A stretch of DNA of 64,000 nucleotides from JAGPUQ01 sp036677085 (GTDB lineage: Bacteria > Pseudomonadota > Gammaproteobacteria > Pseudomonadales > Porticoccaceae): NCBI GenBank assembly GCA_036677085.1, contig JAKFFI010000052.1, positions 1 to 64,000 of the forward strand. Reading direction: 5' to 3'. The notes below the pieces were generated by a model. That model saw nothing but the letters and a program-made list of their open reading frames with translations. It was not told the origin of the DNA and ran no database searches. A program made the position numbers and the translations under genes. This document shows positions 1-7,948 of this stretch, piece by piece. Numbering within the stretch: the stretch's first letter is position 1; every line of letters starts with the position of its first letter.

Positions 1-305
1 TCGGCCGCCATCTCTGTCGTGTTATTTTTTCGATGCTGAAACAGGGGCGCTGCTATGAACTCAGAGAGGCGAAAATAGCGGCTGAATGAAAAAAACAGTT
101 GAAAATTCGAGCGGGATGTTCAGTTCTCGCATTGTAGCATCACAACAAACGGCGTTTGGTTGGCGGAATGGCTCGTCCCATCCGCATCGAATTCGCGGCG
201 CTGTCTACCACGCAGCCGCCGAACGGCATTGGGATATCGCGTTCGAACTGTTCGCGCGCAAATTGAAGCCGGCATGATCGCAACAACCAATTCTGGAGCG
301 CCGCC
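1..305. other. Left-edge stretch with no supportable gene
   Basis: Short open frames exist on both strands, but none has a recognisable domain, and the minus-strand one runs antisense through the DUF1499 gene that follows. The ATG at 306 is preceded by a weak ribosome-binding region. I see no hairpin terminator or tRNA here. Confidence 0.5.
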
Positions 306-755
306 ATGACACACCGCTCGCGATTCATCACATTGCTGCTCGGTCTGGTCTCCGCGGCCGCCTGCGCCGGGCCCTCGGCGGATTTCATCGAGCGCGGTCA
401 ACTCGCGCCCTGCCCGTCGTCGCCGAATTGCGTGAGCAGCCTGGCGACCGATGACGGTCACCGCGTTGCGCCGCTCGCCATCCCGGGCGATGCTGCGGCC
501 CGGATGGCGGCGTTGCTCGCCGTCGTGGGCGATATGCCGCGCACCGAAATCCAGGCGCAAACCGACAACTATCTGTGGGTGGTGTTCACCAGTCGCCTGC
601 TGCGCTTTCGCGACGATGTGGAGTTTCTGCTCGGCCCCGGCGGTGTGGTTCAGGTGCGCTCGGCGTCGCGGCTGGGTTATTCCGATCTGGGGGTGAATCG
701 GCAGCGGGTCGAAACCATTCGTGCCAGGCTGACCGCCGCGGTGGCTACGAAATAG
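306..755 (+). CDS. DUF1499 family exported protein
   Basis: A 149-residue protein with a hydrophobic N-terminal export signal (about residues 7-22) ending near AACAG, so it may be a lipoprotein or a cleaved periplasmic protein. The diagnostic DUF1499 start CPSSPNCVSS is at about residues 37-46, and the family's closing region with RSASRLGYSDLGVNRQR follows. The length matches short DUF1499 proteins. Function is unknown; members are usually periplasmic or membrane-associated. It stands alone and converges on the histidine phosphatase gene, with a REP-like palindrome between them. Confidence 0.85.
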   Translation: MTHRSRFITLLLGLVSAAACAGPSADFIERGQLAPCPSSPNCVSSLATDDGHRVAPLAIPGDAAARMAALLAVVGDMPRTEIQAQTDNYLWVVFTSRLLRFRDDVEFLLGPGGVVQVRSASRLGYSDLGVNRQRVETIRARLTAAVATK

Positions 756-870
756 CGCCCGTCGCCGAAAAAGAACAGGCGCAGCGCATTGTTTAACCCG
801 CGATGGAACGCGTCTGAAAATTCCTTTTTCGGCGTTCCCGTGCAAGCGTGAACCCAGAAAAACCAAAGCG

Positions 871-899
871 CTGGATGCCCGCTGCCGCGGGCATGACGG
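871..899. repeat. REP-like palindromic element, half copy
   Basis: The arms TGGATGCCCGC and GCGGGCATGAC form a hairpin of the same family as the palindromes at 4984-5064, 6584-6688 and 10362-10496. It lies between two convergent genes, the usual place for REP-like elements. Confidence 0.6.
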
Positions 900-913
900 A
901 TTTTGGCAGCGTT

Positions 914-1516
914 CTATAGATGGTCCGTGCGGTCGAGAAACCCGATTTCGAACCGGGTGAGGCAGACTTCCGTGACCGAGGTGTTGCTGACCCGATAGCG
1001 CGTCCAGCTGGTGGTGTCGCGGTCGATCCAGTGGGACAGTGCAAAGGCAATCGCGAGTCCATGACTCACCACCACCAGGTTTTCGCCCGGGTGCTTGATG
1101 CGGAACTCCTCCACCGCGGTGACAAAGCGTTGCGTCACCTCATGGCGGCTTTCACCCCCCGGCGCGCGGTGGTGCGGGTCGGCCATCATGCGGCGGACGA
1201 AGCCGTCTTCGCCGTCCATTTCGGTGAAGCGCCTGCCCTCCAGTTCGCCGGCGCCGAATTCCATCAGGCGCGGGTCGATGCGCAGGTCGTGGCCGCTGGC
1301 GGCGGCGATGTGCTGCGCGGTGATGCGGGCGCGCTGGAGCGGGCTCGAATAGATCGCGTGGATTTCCGGCAGATAGTTGTGGAAATACGCGCCCAGGCGT
1401 TCGGCCTGCTGCGCGCCCAGCTGGGTGAGCGGGGTGTCCGTGGAACCGTGCCAGAGCTGGTTGATATTGGCCTCGGTCTGCCCGTGTCGGACCAGCAGCA
1501 GTTTGCCTTCACTCAT
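914..1516 (-). CDS. Histidine phosphatase family protein
   Basis: A 200-residue phosphoglycerate-mutase-like phosphatase. The catalytic LVRHGQTEAN motif (phospho-accepting His) is at about residues 7-16, the conserved SSPLQRARITA at about 56-66, the acidic residue region MEFGAGELEG near 84-93, and the second catalytic His in VVVSHG near 149-154. The family hydrolyses phosphate esters of sugars, cofactor intermediates or proteins; the substrate here cannot be deduced. The full length fits the family. It is transcribed away from the amidohydrolase gene. Confidence 0.9.
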   Translation of the reverse strand: MSEGKLLLVRHGQTEANINQLWHGSTDTPLTQLGAQQAERLGAYFHNYLPEIHAIYSSPLQRARITAQHIAAASGHDLRIDPRLMEFGAGELEGRRFTEMDGEDGFVRRMMADPHHRAPGGESRHEVTQRFVTAVEEFRIKHPGENLVVVSHGLAIAFALSHWIDRDTTSWTRYRVSNTSVTEVCLTRFEIGFLDRTDHL

Positions 1517-1703
1517 GATTCACTTCGCCTGTCGAATGGATCGTCGGGATGGAGCGGCCCGGTCCCGGAAACCGACCGCAGTGTAGCCGCCGCGACCGCA
1601 ACCGCCCACCGGGTGGCGGGTGCGCATGGTTCCCGCAGCCTCCCTGGTTTATGCTCCGGCCCAGTCGCGCACAACAGTTACCATTAATGGAGGATAAATC
1701 CCC

Positions 1704-2813
1704 ATGTTCAAGCCCATCATCTCGTCCGACTCCCACGTCTGTGAGCCGCCGGATCTCTATGTGGATCGCATCGACAAGAAATACCTGGCCGACGCTCCGC
1801 GCGTGGTCCATGACCCCGAGCGCGGCGATGTCTACCAGATCAAGGGCGTCAAGAAGGCGCTGCCGCTGAGCCTCATTTCGGCCGCCGGGAAGCCGCCCGA
1901 GCAACTCTCCACCAAGGGCGCCCGGTTCGAGGAGCTGCACCGGGGCGGCTGGGATCCGGCCGCACGCCTGCTCGACCAGGATCGCGACGGCATCGCCGGC
2001 GAGATCATTTATCCCTCGGTGGGCATGGAGGTCTGCAATGTCTCCGATCACGACTACAAGAAGGCCTGCATGGACGCCTACAACCTGTGGATCGCCGAGT
2101 TCTGCGACCACGCCCGCGACCGTCTCCATGGCGTCGGCCAGGTCGCGCTGCGCAGCATCGACGAAGGCATCGAGGATCTGCGCCGCATCAAGGCGCTGGG
2201 GCTGCGCGGCGTCATGCTGCCCGGTCGCCCGGCCATCGCGGACGTGGATTACGACCACGCCATGTTCGACCCCTTCTGGCAGGCCGCCATCGACCTGGAT
2301 CTGCCGCTCAGTTTTCACATCCTGACCTCCGGCGAGATGAAGTCGATGCAGTTTCGCGGCACCAGCATCAATTCCGGTCACGCGATCATCCGCGCCAACC
2401 AGGACATCATGGCGATGTTCGTCAATTCCGGCGTGTTCATGCGCAATCCCCGGCTCAAGATCGTGTGCGTGGAAGCCGACGCCGGCTGGGTGCCCCACTT
2501 TACCTATCGGCTCGATCACACCTACAACCGCCACCGCTTCCGTCTGCGCGGCGTCGAGCTCGACAAGATGCCGAGCGAGTATTTCCGCGAGAACATCTAT
2601 GTGACTTTCCAGGACGACATCGTCGCCTTCACCATGCTGGAAGCGATGAATCCGCGCCGCATCATGTGGGCCAACGACTTCCCCCACAGCGATTCCACCT
2701 GGCCCTGGTCGCAGGAGCTGCTGCAAAAATATGTGGCGCCGCTGCCCCAGGCGCAGCAGGACATGCTGCTGCACGACAATGTGGCTGCGCTCTATGGCCT
2801 GGATGCAGCCTGA
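1704..2813 (+). CDS. Amidohydrolase_2 family metal-dependent hydrolase
   Basis: A 369-residue TIM-barrel amidohydrolase (PF04909 type). It has the N-terminal metal motif SDSHVCEPPDLY, a central SFHILTSGE with a metal His, ADAGWVPHF, and the C-terminal metal-Asp region WANDFPHSDSTWPW. Relatives decarboxylate or hydrolyse aromatic acids and ring-cleavage products in CoA-linked catabolism. GGAGGATAAAT upstream of the ATG is a good ribosome-binding site. An enoyl-CoA hydratase gene follows 30 bases later and is probably co-transcribed. A clear paralogue lies at 52473-53618, with shared blocks such as LYPSVGM-type, MPSEY and WPWSQE. Confidence 0.88.
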   Translation: MFKPIISSDSHVCEPPDLYVDRIDKKYLADAPRVVHDPERGDVYQIKGVKKALPLSLISAAGKPPEQLSTKGARFEELHRGGWDPAARLLDQDRDGIAGEIIYPSVGMEVCNVSDHDYKKACMDAYNLWIAEFCDHARDRLHGVGQVALRSIDEGIEDLRRIKALGLRGVMLPGRPAIADVDYDHAMFDPFWQAAIDLDLPLSFHILTSGEMKSMQFRGTSINSGHAIIRANQDIMAMFVNSGVFMRNPRLKIVCVEADAGWVPHFTYRLDHTYNRHRFRLRGVELDKMPSEYFRENIYVTFQDDIVAFTMLEAMNPRRIMWANDFPHSDSTWPWSQELLQKYVAPLPQAQQDMLLHDNVAALYGLDAA

Positions 2814-2843
2814 CCGGCTGCCAGCGACAACGGGATTCTGCCC

Positions 2844-3629
2844 ATGACCAATAGCCATATGACGCTGGAGGTGGCCGACGGCGTCGGCCTGCTCACCCTC
2901 AACCGGCCGGAGGAAGGCAACCCGGTGGTGCACGGCATGGTGCAGGAGCTGATCGACAACGCCATCCGCTGCGACGAGGACCCGGCGATACGGGCGGTGG
3001 TGCTCACCGGCCGCGGCCGGTTCTTCTCGGTCGGCGGCGGCCTGAAGGATTTCGCGAGTCAGGGCGACCGGGTGTCGGCGCATCTGAAGCTGGTCACCCA
3101 GTTGTTCCACGGCGCCATCGCCAAGTTCAACCGCATGGCGCCGCCGGTGATCGCCGCCATCAACGGCACCGCCGCCGGCGGCGGGCTCAGCCTCGCGCTG
3201 TGCACCGATCTCGCGATCGCCTCCGAGTCGGCCAAATTCACCATGGCTTACACCAATGCCGGACTGCCGCCCGACGGCAGTTCCAGTTTTTATCTCGCCC
3301 GCATGGTCGGCATGCGTCGCGCCAAGGAAATGGCCCTGCTCAACCCGGTGCTGAGCGCGCAACAGGCGCTCGACTGGGGTCTCGTCAATCGGGTGGTGCC
3401 CGACGCGCAACTGCTGGACGCGGCGCTCGCGATGGCAGCGCAACTGGCGCAGGGTTCGACCACGGCCTACGGCGAAACCAAACGCCTGATCCTGTCCGGC
3501 GCCACCGAAGGCCTGGAAACGCAGATGGAACTGGAATCGCGCGCCATCTCCGCGCTCGCCGGCAGCCGCGACGGGCGCGAAGGCATCGCCGCCTTTCTGG
3601 AGAAGCGCAAGCCCGTGTTCAGGGATTAG
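2844..3629 (+). CDS. Enoyl-CoA hydratase/isomerase family protein
   Basis: A 261-residue crotonase-fold protein. It has the NRPEEGNPV N-terminal block, an oxyanion-hole region around FFSVGGGLKDF, the second oxyanion element AAINGTAAGGG near residues 107-117, and the helical C-terminus ending FLEKRKPVF. Family members hydrate or isomerise unsaturated acyl-CoAs. The catalytic acidic position following MAYTNAGLPPDGS is Asp rather than the usual Glu, so the exact reaction is uncertain. It sits directly behind the amidohydrolase gene and likely acts in the same pathway. Confidence 0.88.
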   Translation: MTNSHMTLEVADGVGLLTLNRPEEGNPVVHGMVQELIDNAIRCDEDPAIRAVVLTGRGRFFSVGGGLKDFASQGDRVSAHLKLVTQLFHGAIAKFNRMAPPVIAAINGTAAGGGLSLALCTDLAIASESAKFTMAYTNAGLPPDGSSSFYLARMVGMRRAKEMALLNPVLSAQQALDWGLVNRVVPDAQLLDAALAMAAQLAQGSTTAYGETKRLILSGATEGLETQMELESRAISALAGSRDGREGIAAFLEKRKPVFRD

Positions 3630-3732
3630 CGGGCGGCTTTGGGTTCGCTGGTTTGCGCGAGAACGGCGAATGTTGAAGGCAGACCAGCGGCGTTTGCCTG
3701 AACCACTGCGGGTGTTCCCGAGGAGCGTTTCC

Positions 3733-4071
3733 ATGTCCAACCTTTTCCAAGATCTGCCCACCGGTCCCGAGGCCAAGGAGCGCATCCAACATCTGCTGGA
3801 TCGGCCGGGGCTGCGGATTGAGCGCATCGTCTCGACGGGCCAGGCGAGTCCTCCCGGTTTCTGGTACGACCAGGCCGAGCACGAGTGGGTGGTGTTGCTG
3901 CAAGGAGCAGCGGAACTGACCGTCGCCATGCCCGACGGCCTGCGGACAGTGCATCTGACGCCCGGCGACAGCCTCGAACTGCCGGCGCATCGCCGCCACC
4001 GTGTCGAGTCCACCTGCGCCGACCCGCCAACCCTGTGGCTGGCGCTGTTCTGGCCCGCCGACGCGCCCTGA
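3733..4071 (+). CDS. Cupin domain protein
   Basis: A small single-domain cupin of 112 residues with EHEWVVLLQGAAEL (cupin motif 1 region), then a glycine-turn GDSLELPAHRRHRVE as motif 2. The ATG at 3733 is chosen over the in-frame upstream start at 3670 because AGGAG sits 7 bases before it. Close relatives are annotated as cupin domain-containing or phosphoribosylaminoimidazole carboxylase-like proteins; function is not known. A phosphoesterase gene follows 12 bases later, suggesting a two-gene operon. Confidence 0.8.
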   Translation: MSNLFQDLPTGPEAKERIQHLLDRPGLRIERIVSTGQASPPGFWYDQAEHEWVVLLQGAAELTVAMPDGLRTVHLTPGDSLELPAHRRHRVESTCADPPTLWLALFWPADAP

Positions 4072-4083
4072 ACCGCCAGGACC

Positions 4084-4608
4084 ATGCACGTATTACTGCT
4101 GGCCGACACCCATGGCGTGCTCGACCCGCGCATCGCGGAACTCGCTCAGGATTGCACGCTCGCATTACACGCCGGCGATGTCGGTGCCAGCGCTGTACTG
4201 GAAACGTTGGCAGCGGCCGCCGGGCGGGTGCTCGCGGTGCGTGGCAATAACGATGTCCCGGCCAAGTGGCTGGGCGATCTCGCCGATTTGGCGGCCCTGC
4301 CGGAGCGGCTCGAAGTGCCACTGCCGGGCGGCATTCTGATGGTGGAACACGGCCATCGGCATCCCGCGAACCGCCGGCACCAGCGTCTGCGCGCCCATCA
4401 CCCGGACGCCCGGGCTGTGCTCTACGGCCACAGCCACCGCCTGCTGCAAGACCTCGCTCCCGCCCCCCGGCTGCTCAACCCCGGCGGCGCCGGTTGCGCC
4501 CGCACCAACGGCGGGCCGTCGTGCCTGATGCTGGAAGCGGGTGTCGGTGAGTGGCAGATCATCGCCTATCGGTTCCCAGCGCTCGGCCGAGCCGGGCGGC
4601 GATCTTGA
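4084..4608 (+). CDS. YfcE/MJ0936-type metallophosphoesterase
   Basis: A 174-residue calcineurin-like phosphoesterase with the full set of metal-binding motifs in order: ADTHG near the N-terminus, HAGDVG, RGNND, EHGHRH, and YGHSHR followed by NPGG. This is the YfcE/MJ0936 subgroup, which hydrolyses phosphodiesters with two metal ions. The length is typical. It lies just after the cupin gene on the same strand, and no downstream partner follows. The physiological substrate is unknown. Confidence 0.9.
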   Translation: MHVLLLADTHGVLDPRIAELAQDCTLALHAGDVGASAVLETLAAAAGRVLAVRGNNDVPAKWLGDLADLAALPERLEVPLPGGILMVEHGHRHPANRRHQRLRAHHPDARAVLYGHSHRLLQDLAPAPRLLNPGGAGCARTNGGPSCLMLEAGVGEWQIIAYRFPALGRAGRRS

Positions 4609-4660
4609 CGCGCTTCTGACAGAAAAAAACCGCGATGTGCGTCAATGCTGTTCAGATAAG

Positions 4661-4731
4661 CCGTTCGTGCTGAGCGTGTCGAAGCACGAGCTGCGGCGCA
4701 AGCGGCCCTTCGACACGCTCAGGGCGAACGG
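4661..4731. repeat. Inverted repeat with CGACACGCTCAG-type arms
   Basis: The left arm 4661-4688 (CCGTTCGTGCTGAGCGTGTC, then GAAGCACG) pairs with the right arm 4706-4731 (CCCTTCGACACGCTCAGGGC, then GAACGG), with a spacer of about 17 bases. This is a widely seen intergenic palindrome type in proteobacterial genomes. It sits between a plus-strand gene end and a minus-strand gene end, where it could also stop transcription. Confidence 0.75.
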
Positions 4732-4776
4732 TTTTGGGCAGGCCCAACGTCAGTGGGCGGCCTTCAATTTGCCCGC

Positions 4777-5400
4777 TCAGCCTACCGACACCGGCACCAG
4801 CGTCATCGTATCGTTGCCGAAGATGTCGATCACCTTCACTGCCACCGTATAGCGCCCCGGCCGGTCGTAGCTGTGCAGGGCGGTGGTCAGATCCAGCTCG
4901 CGGCTGCGGCGGGTACGGAAGCTTTGCCATTCGTTCTCGAAGATATAGCTGCCGGTCCAGCGCTCTTCGAATTCCACCACTTCGTCATTCCCGCGAACGC
5001 GGGAATCCATATCGGATGTGGTGGGCGTGCTCGAAGACTGGATTCCCGCGTTCGCGGGAATGACGGAATCAAGGCCCATGTTCTTCGCCACCTTGATGAT
5101 CTCCTTGCGACTCATGTAGTCGAAGTCCACCGCCCAGTAATCCACCCAGTCGGTCCAGTGTTTGGTGAGGCGGTCCTTGCTGACGATGCCGTCCTTGCTC
5201 TTGCTCACCTTGTAGAGCTGGCCCTGTTCGCACATGACCTCGCTCTTGCCTTCCTTCAGGGCGGCAATCGCGGCCTCAAAGGCGCCCTGGGTGTAGTAGA
5301 CCGAGAAGTCGGTCAGCTCGATCTGGACAGTGAGTTTGTCCTTCTTGTCGTAACGCGGCCTGAGCCCGTCACCTTTTTCCTCGACGAATCGCTCGACAGC
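4777..5400 (-). pseudogene. DNA methyltransferase-like C-terminal fragment, copy 1
   Basis: The frame encodes a C-terminal domain with blocks IELTDFSVYYTQGAFEAA, KHWTDWVDYWAVDFDY, YIFENEWQSFRT and VAVKVIDIFGNDT. I recognise this style from the ends of site-specific DNA methyltransferases that pair with DEAD/DEAH helicase-nucleases; the assignment is from memory of the family. About 600 or more N-terminal residues are missing: upstream of about 5400 the open frame continues only as unrelated sequence overlapping the mazF remnant. A second copy is at 6377-7162. A perfect palindrome (4984-5064) interrupts both copies in frame. Confidence 0.7.
4984..5064. repeat. REP-like element with perfect 26-bp inverted termini, in frame inside a gene fragment
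   Basis: Bases 4984-5009 (beginning GTCATTCCCGCG) are the exact reverse complement of 5039-5064, with a 29-base spacer. Total length is 81 bases, or 27 codons, so the reading frame of the host gene is kept. It is translated as VIPANAGIQ ... DSRVRGND. Confidence 0.9.
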
Positions 5401-5575
5401 CTTTCGCTCGTAACCGCGTTGCGGGAGGCCGGCGCCCTGAACCGACTCACCAGGATCGCCCAAGCCGACCCGGGTCCGTTCATTTACCACATCGGGCGGA
5501 GCGGGAGGCCGGTGCGGATGGATTGATATGCCCAGCGCGAACGATTCGGTGCTGGTCGAGTCCCGCAAGGGACGC

Positions 5576-5921
5576 TCAGGCAGTGTCCAGACCCAGCTCA
5601 CGTGCCAGACATTTGGCAACCCGCCGGAAAAGCGCGGGGGCCACCGCGCCGAGTTTTGCCGCATCCGCCGCTTCGATGGTGGCGATTTTCGCCGTGCGGA
5701 TCACCGAAGGTACCGGCAGACCGGCCGCCGCAAGATTGTTCACCGGTACGTCGCCGGGCCATCCCCGGTTCTGCGCGCTGGTGATTATCACCGCCCACAG
5801 CAGCCCGTGAGCGTCTTCGAGGCTACCGGCGGATACCACCAGCGCCGGCCGGGACTGCCGGGTCGCGCGGTCGGGGTGCGGAAGGCATCTTGATGACTTC
5901 GCCCTGCCTAAAGCTCGGCAT
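5576..5921 (-). pseudogene. MazF/PemK-type toxin, frameshifted
   Basis: Starting at the ATG at 5921, which overlaps the antitoxin stop, the frame reads MPSFRQGEVIKMP and then loses register near 5885-5890. The rest of a MazF-like endoribonuclease continues one frame over: DRATRQSRPALVVSAG, AVIITSAQNRGWPGD, GLPVPSVIRTAKIATIE. Adding two bases at the break would restore the family's usual P-F-P-x-x-D-R-x-T sequence. In its present state the first frame stops within 32 codons. It could be a true inactivation or a sequencing error. The upstream AbrB-type antitoxin gene is intact. Confidence 0.8.
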
Positions 5922-6159
5922 AAGCCTTCGCGTCCGCCTCGGTGCTCCATTCGTGAAAGGTGCGGAACGGGTCGTCGGTCCTGCTGACTCTCCTTGCCTT
6001 GGTGAGGATCACCCGTTGATCGGCGATCTCGTACACCAACTCGTCGCCCGGCTCCAGATGCAGGGCGGCGCGAACGGGCTCAGGGATGGTCGTCTGCGCC
6101 TTGCTGGTCAGTTTGCTGCGAATCATGGATGGGGCGCTCGATGCCAGGGTTTTGGCCAT
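5908..6159 (-). CDS. AbrB/MazE-family antitoxin
   Basis: A swapped-hairpin AbrB (SpoVT-type) DNA-binding domain is visible in MIRSKLTSKAQTTIPEPVR, then GDELVYEIADQRVILTKA, followed by a C-terminal tail that would bind the toxin. The stop codon overlaps the start of the broken mazF gene by 14 bases, the usual antitoxin-toxin order. The start is uncertain: an in-frame GTG at 6180 and an ATG at 6126 are alternatives. Such proteins repress their own promoter and neutralise the toxin, but here the toxin looks inactive. Confidence 0.8.
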   Translation of the reverse strand: MAKTLASSAPSMIRSKLTSKAQTTIPEPVRAALHLEPGDELVYEIADQRVILTKARRVSRTDDPFRTFHEWSTEADAKAYAEL

Positions 6160-6376
6160 GGTAAGGATTTTACTTTTCACCCCTCAACGGTGGGCGACGC
6201 CGGCCCGCAGCGGGGCAGCTGAGTCTGTCCCCAATTTACCCAATTAAATCACCCAGTGGCGTCAACAATCAGCGTCCACTTGCTGCCAACATCAACCTCA
6301 TCGTTGACTGCTGGTCTCAAAAAGAAGTCCGCATGGGCACGCTACCCTTTGCTCACCCGGCAGGTAGCGCGTGCCC

Positions 6377-7162
6377 TCACCCCACACTCACCGGCACCAG
6401 CGTCATGGTATCGTTGCCGAAAATATCGATGACTTTCACCGCCACGGTGTAGCGCCCCGGCCGGTCGTAGCTGTGCAGGGCGGTGGTCAGTTCCAGATCG
6501 CGGTTGCGGCGGGTGCGGAAGCTCTGCCATTCGTTCTCGAAGATGTAACCGCCGGTCCAGCGCTCTTCGAATTCCACCACTTCGTCATTCCCGCCCCCGA
6601 TCGGAGTCGAGGGCAGGCTCCGGCGGGAATCCATGTCGGATGTGGTGGGCGTGCTCGAAGACTGGATTCCCGCGTTCGCGGGAATGACGGAATCAAGGCC
6701 CATGTTCTTCGCCACCTTGATGATCTCCTTGCGGCTCATGTAGTCGAAGTCCACCGCCCAGTAATCCACCCAGTCGGTCCAGTGGCGGGTCAGGCGCTCG
6801 CGGGTGACGATGCCGTCCTTGCTCTTGCTCACCTTGTAGAGCTGGCCCTGTTCGCACATGACCTCGCTCTTGCCTTCCTTCATCGCGGCAATCGCGGCCT
6901 CAAAGGCGCCCTGGGTGTAGTAGACCGAGAAGTCGGTCAGTTCGATGCTGACCGCGCACTTGCTTTTCGGATCGTAGCGCGGCGTGGCCTCGACAAAGCT
7001 GATGTCGTGAAACACCACCTGGCCCTTGTCCACCGCGCGCTTGTCCTCAAACAGTACAAAGCGGTACTTCTCCGGCAGCGGCCGGCCCTGCTGGAGCAGC
7101 GCAATCAGGTCGCGCTGCTCGGCGTCGGTGAGTTGGTAGGCGGGCTTGGGTGGTTTGCTCAT
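6377..7162 (-). pseudogene. DNA methyltransferase-like gene with large internal deletion, copy 2
   Basis: The first 45 residues (LTDAEQRDLIALLQQGRPLP, then EKYRFVLFEDKR) look like the N-terminus of a site-specific DNA methyltransferase that pairs with helicase-nucleases. They run directly into the C-terminal domain (IELTDFSVYYTQGAFEAA, DWVDYWAVDFDY, FENEWQSFRT, VIDIFGNDT). The catalytic region, with SAM-binding and D/N-PP-Y motifs, is absent, so it cannot methylate DNA. The frame is open over 261 codons. A palindromic element (6584-6688) is inserted in frame. The start lies 2 bases beyond the vapC-type stop. Confidence 0.75.
6584..6688. repeat. REP-like element, variant copy, in frame inside a gene fragment
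   Basis: This has the same right arm and spacer as the element at 4984-5064, but the centre of the left hairpin is replaced by a 28-base GC-rich block (CCCCGATCGGAGTCGAGGGC...). It is 105 bases, or 35 codons, so again a multiple of three. The identical insertion point in both methyltransferase-like copies shows that insertion came before duplication. Confidence 0.85.
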
Positions 7163-7163
7163 A

Positions 7164-7625
7164 TCACGCCGCGCCGGTCGGGAGCTGGTCCAGGGTCAGC
7201 ACCGGAATGCGCGCCGCGAGCATGCTCAAACGCTGATCGCCGGTCACGAAGAAATCACAGTCTGCCCGCAGCGCCGAGGCCATGTGCAGGGCATCCGGAA
7301 GTTTCAGCGTGGGATAGTCCGCACGCAGTTCGGCGGCGCCGTCCATGATCGGTCGGTCCAGCGCGAAGATGGCGATGGGCGCGTCACCCGAGAGCAGGCC
7401 CCGGTAGCGATCCGCCAGTTCGGCCTGGCGCAGGCGCAGGGGTCGGACCAGTACTTCGGCGCGCGCGATCAGGCTGGTGCCGGCACTGCTCCCGCCGCCA
7501 TAAATCCAGCGCAACAACTGTCCGATGGATTGGCGCAGCGGCCCCGGCTGCGCCTCGAACGCGTAGATAAAAACGTTGCTGTCGAGGTAAAGCCGTGCCC
7601 CTTGCAACTCGTCGAGCGCGTTCAT
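7164..7625 (-). CDS. PIN-domain toxin, VapC type
   Basis: A 153-residue PIN-fold ribonuclease. The acidic active-site residues are visible: Asp in YLDSNVFIYAFE, Glu in LIARAEVLVRPL, Asp in LKLPDALHMASA, and Asp in FFVTGDQRLS. It starts inside the last codons of the upstream antitoxin gene (ATGA overlap), so the pair is translated together. The family cleaves RNA, often tRNA. The frame is intact and nothing essential looks lost. It is inserted between the two decayed restriction-type genes. Confidence 0.88.
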   Translation of the reverse strand: MNALDELQGARLYLDSNVFIYAFEAQPGPLRQSIGQLLRWIYGGGSSAGTSLIARAEVLVRPLRLRQAELADRYRGLLSGDAPIAIFALDRPIMDGAAELRADYPTLKLPDALHMASALRADCDFFVTGDQRLSMLAARIPVLTLDQLPTGAA

Positions 7626-7948
7626 GCCGATGCGTCGTCGCGGTCGGCCCTCAGTTCGTCCATGTAGCGGTTCAGCTCGTCGAGTGAGCCTAAATGCGCG
7701 AAACGGTTGTCGGCAATGGCGGCATCGATGTCCTCGACCGACAACATGCGGCCGGTCTGGCGCTTGAGTATCGGTGGCGATCTGCGTGGTGCGGGAGACT
7801 CAGGCGCAGATCCGCCCGCGGCGGTGACGGCGTCGAGGCCGGTTTCAATCAATTCCGCCACCACGTCCTTGAGCTTGCGATCGGTCTGGGCAGCGCGCAC
7901 CTTCACTCTGCGCAGCAAAGGGTCAGGAAGTTCAAGCGTGGTTTTCAT
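7622..7948 (-). CDS. Ribbon-helix-helix antitoxin, VapB type
   Basis: A 108-residue protein. The N-terminus MKTTLELPDPLLRRVKVRAA and the helix DVVAELIETGL form a ribbon-helix-helix DNA-binding fold. A Pro-rich linker follows, then a C-terminal segment (IDAAIADNRFAHLGSLDELN) that would bind the toxin. It overlaps the toxin gene by 4 bases, and its start overlaps the end of the helicase pseudogene by 17 bases. It probably autoregulates the pair. Confidence 0.82.
   Translation of the reverse strand: MKTTLELPDPLLRRVKVRAAQTDRKLKDVVAELIETGLDAVTAAGGSAPESPAPRRSPPILKRQTGRMLSVEDIDAAIADNRFAHLGSLDELNRYMDELRADRDDASA

Noticed and set aside
1509..4133. An 874-codon open frame on the minus strand
   Set aside because: It runs antisense to the amidohydrolase, enoyl-CoA hydratase and cupin genes and shows only His/Arg/Gly-rich shadow composition typical of high-GC complements.
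6221..6238. GAGTCTGTCCCCAATTT motif resembling flanks of REP-associated transposases
   Set aside because: No transposase gene is next to it; as a lone short motif it supports no mobile-element call.
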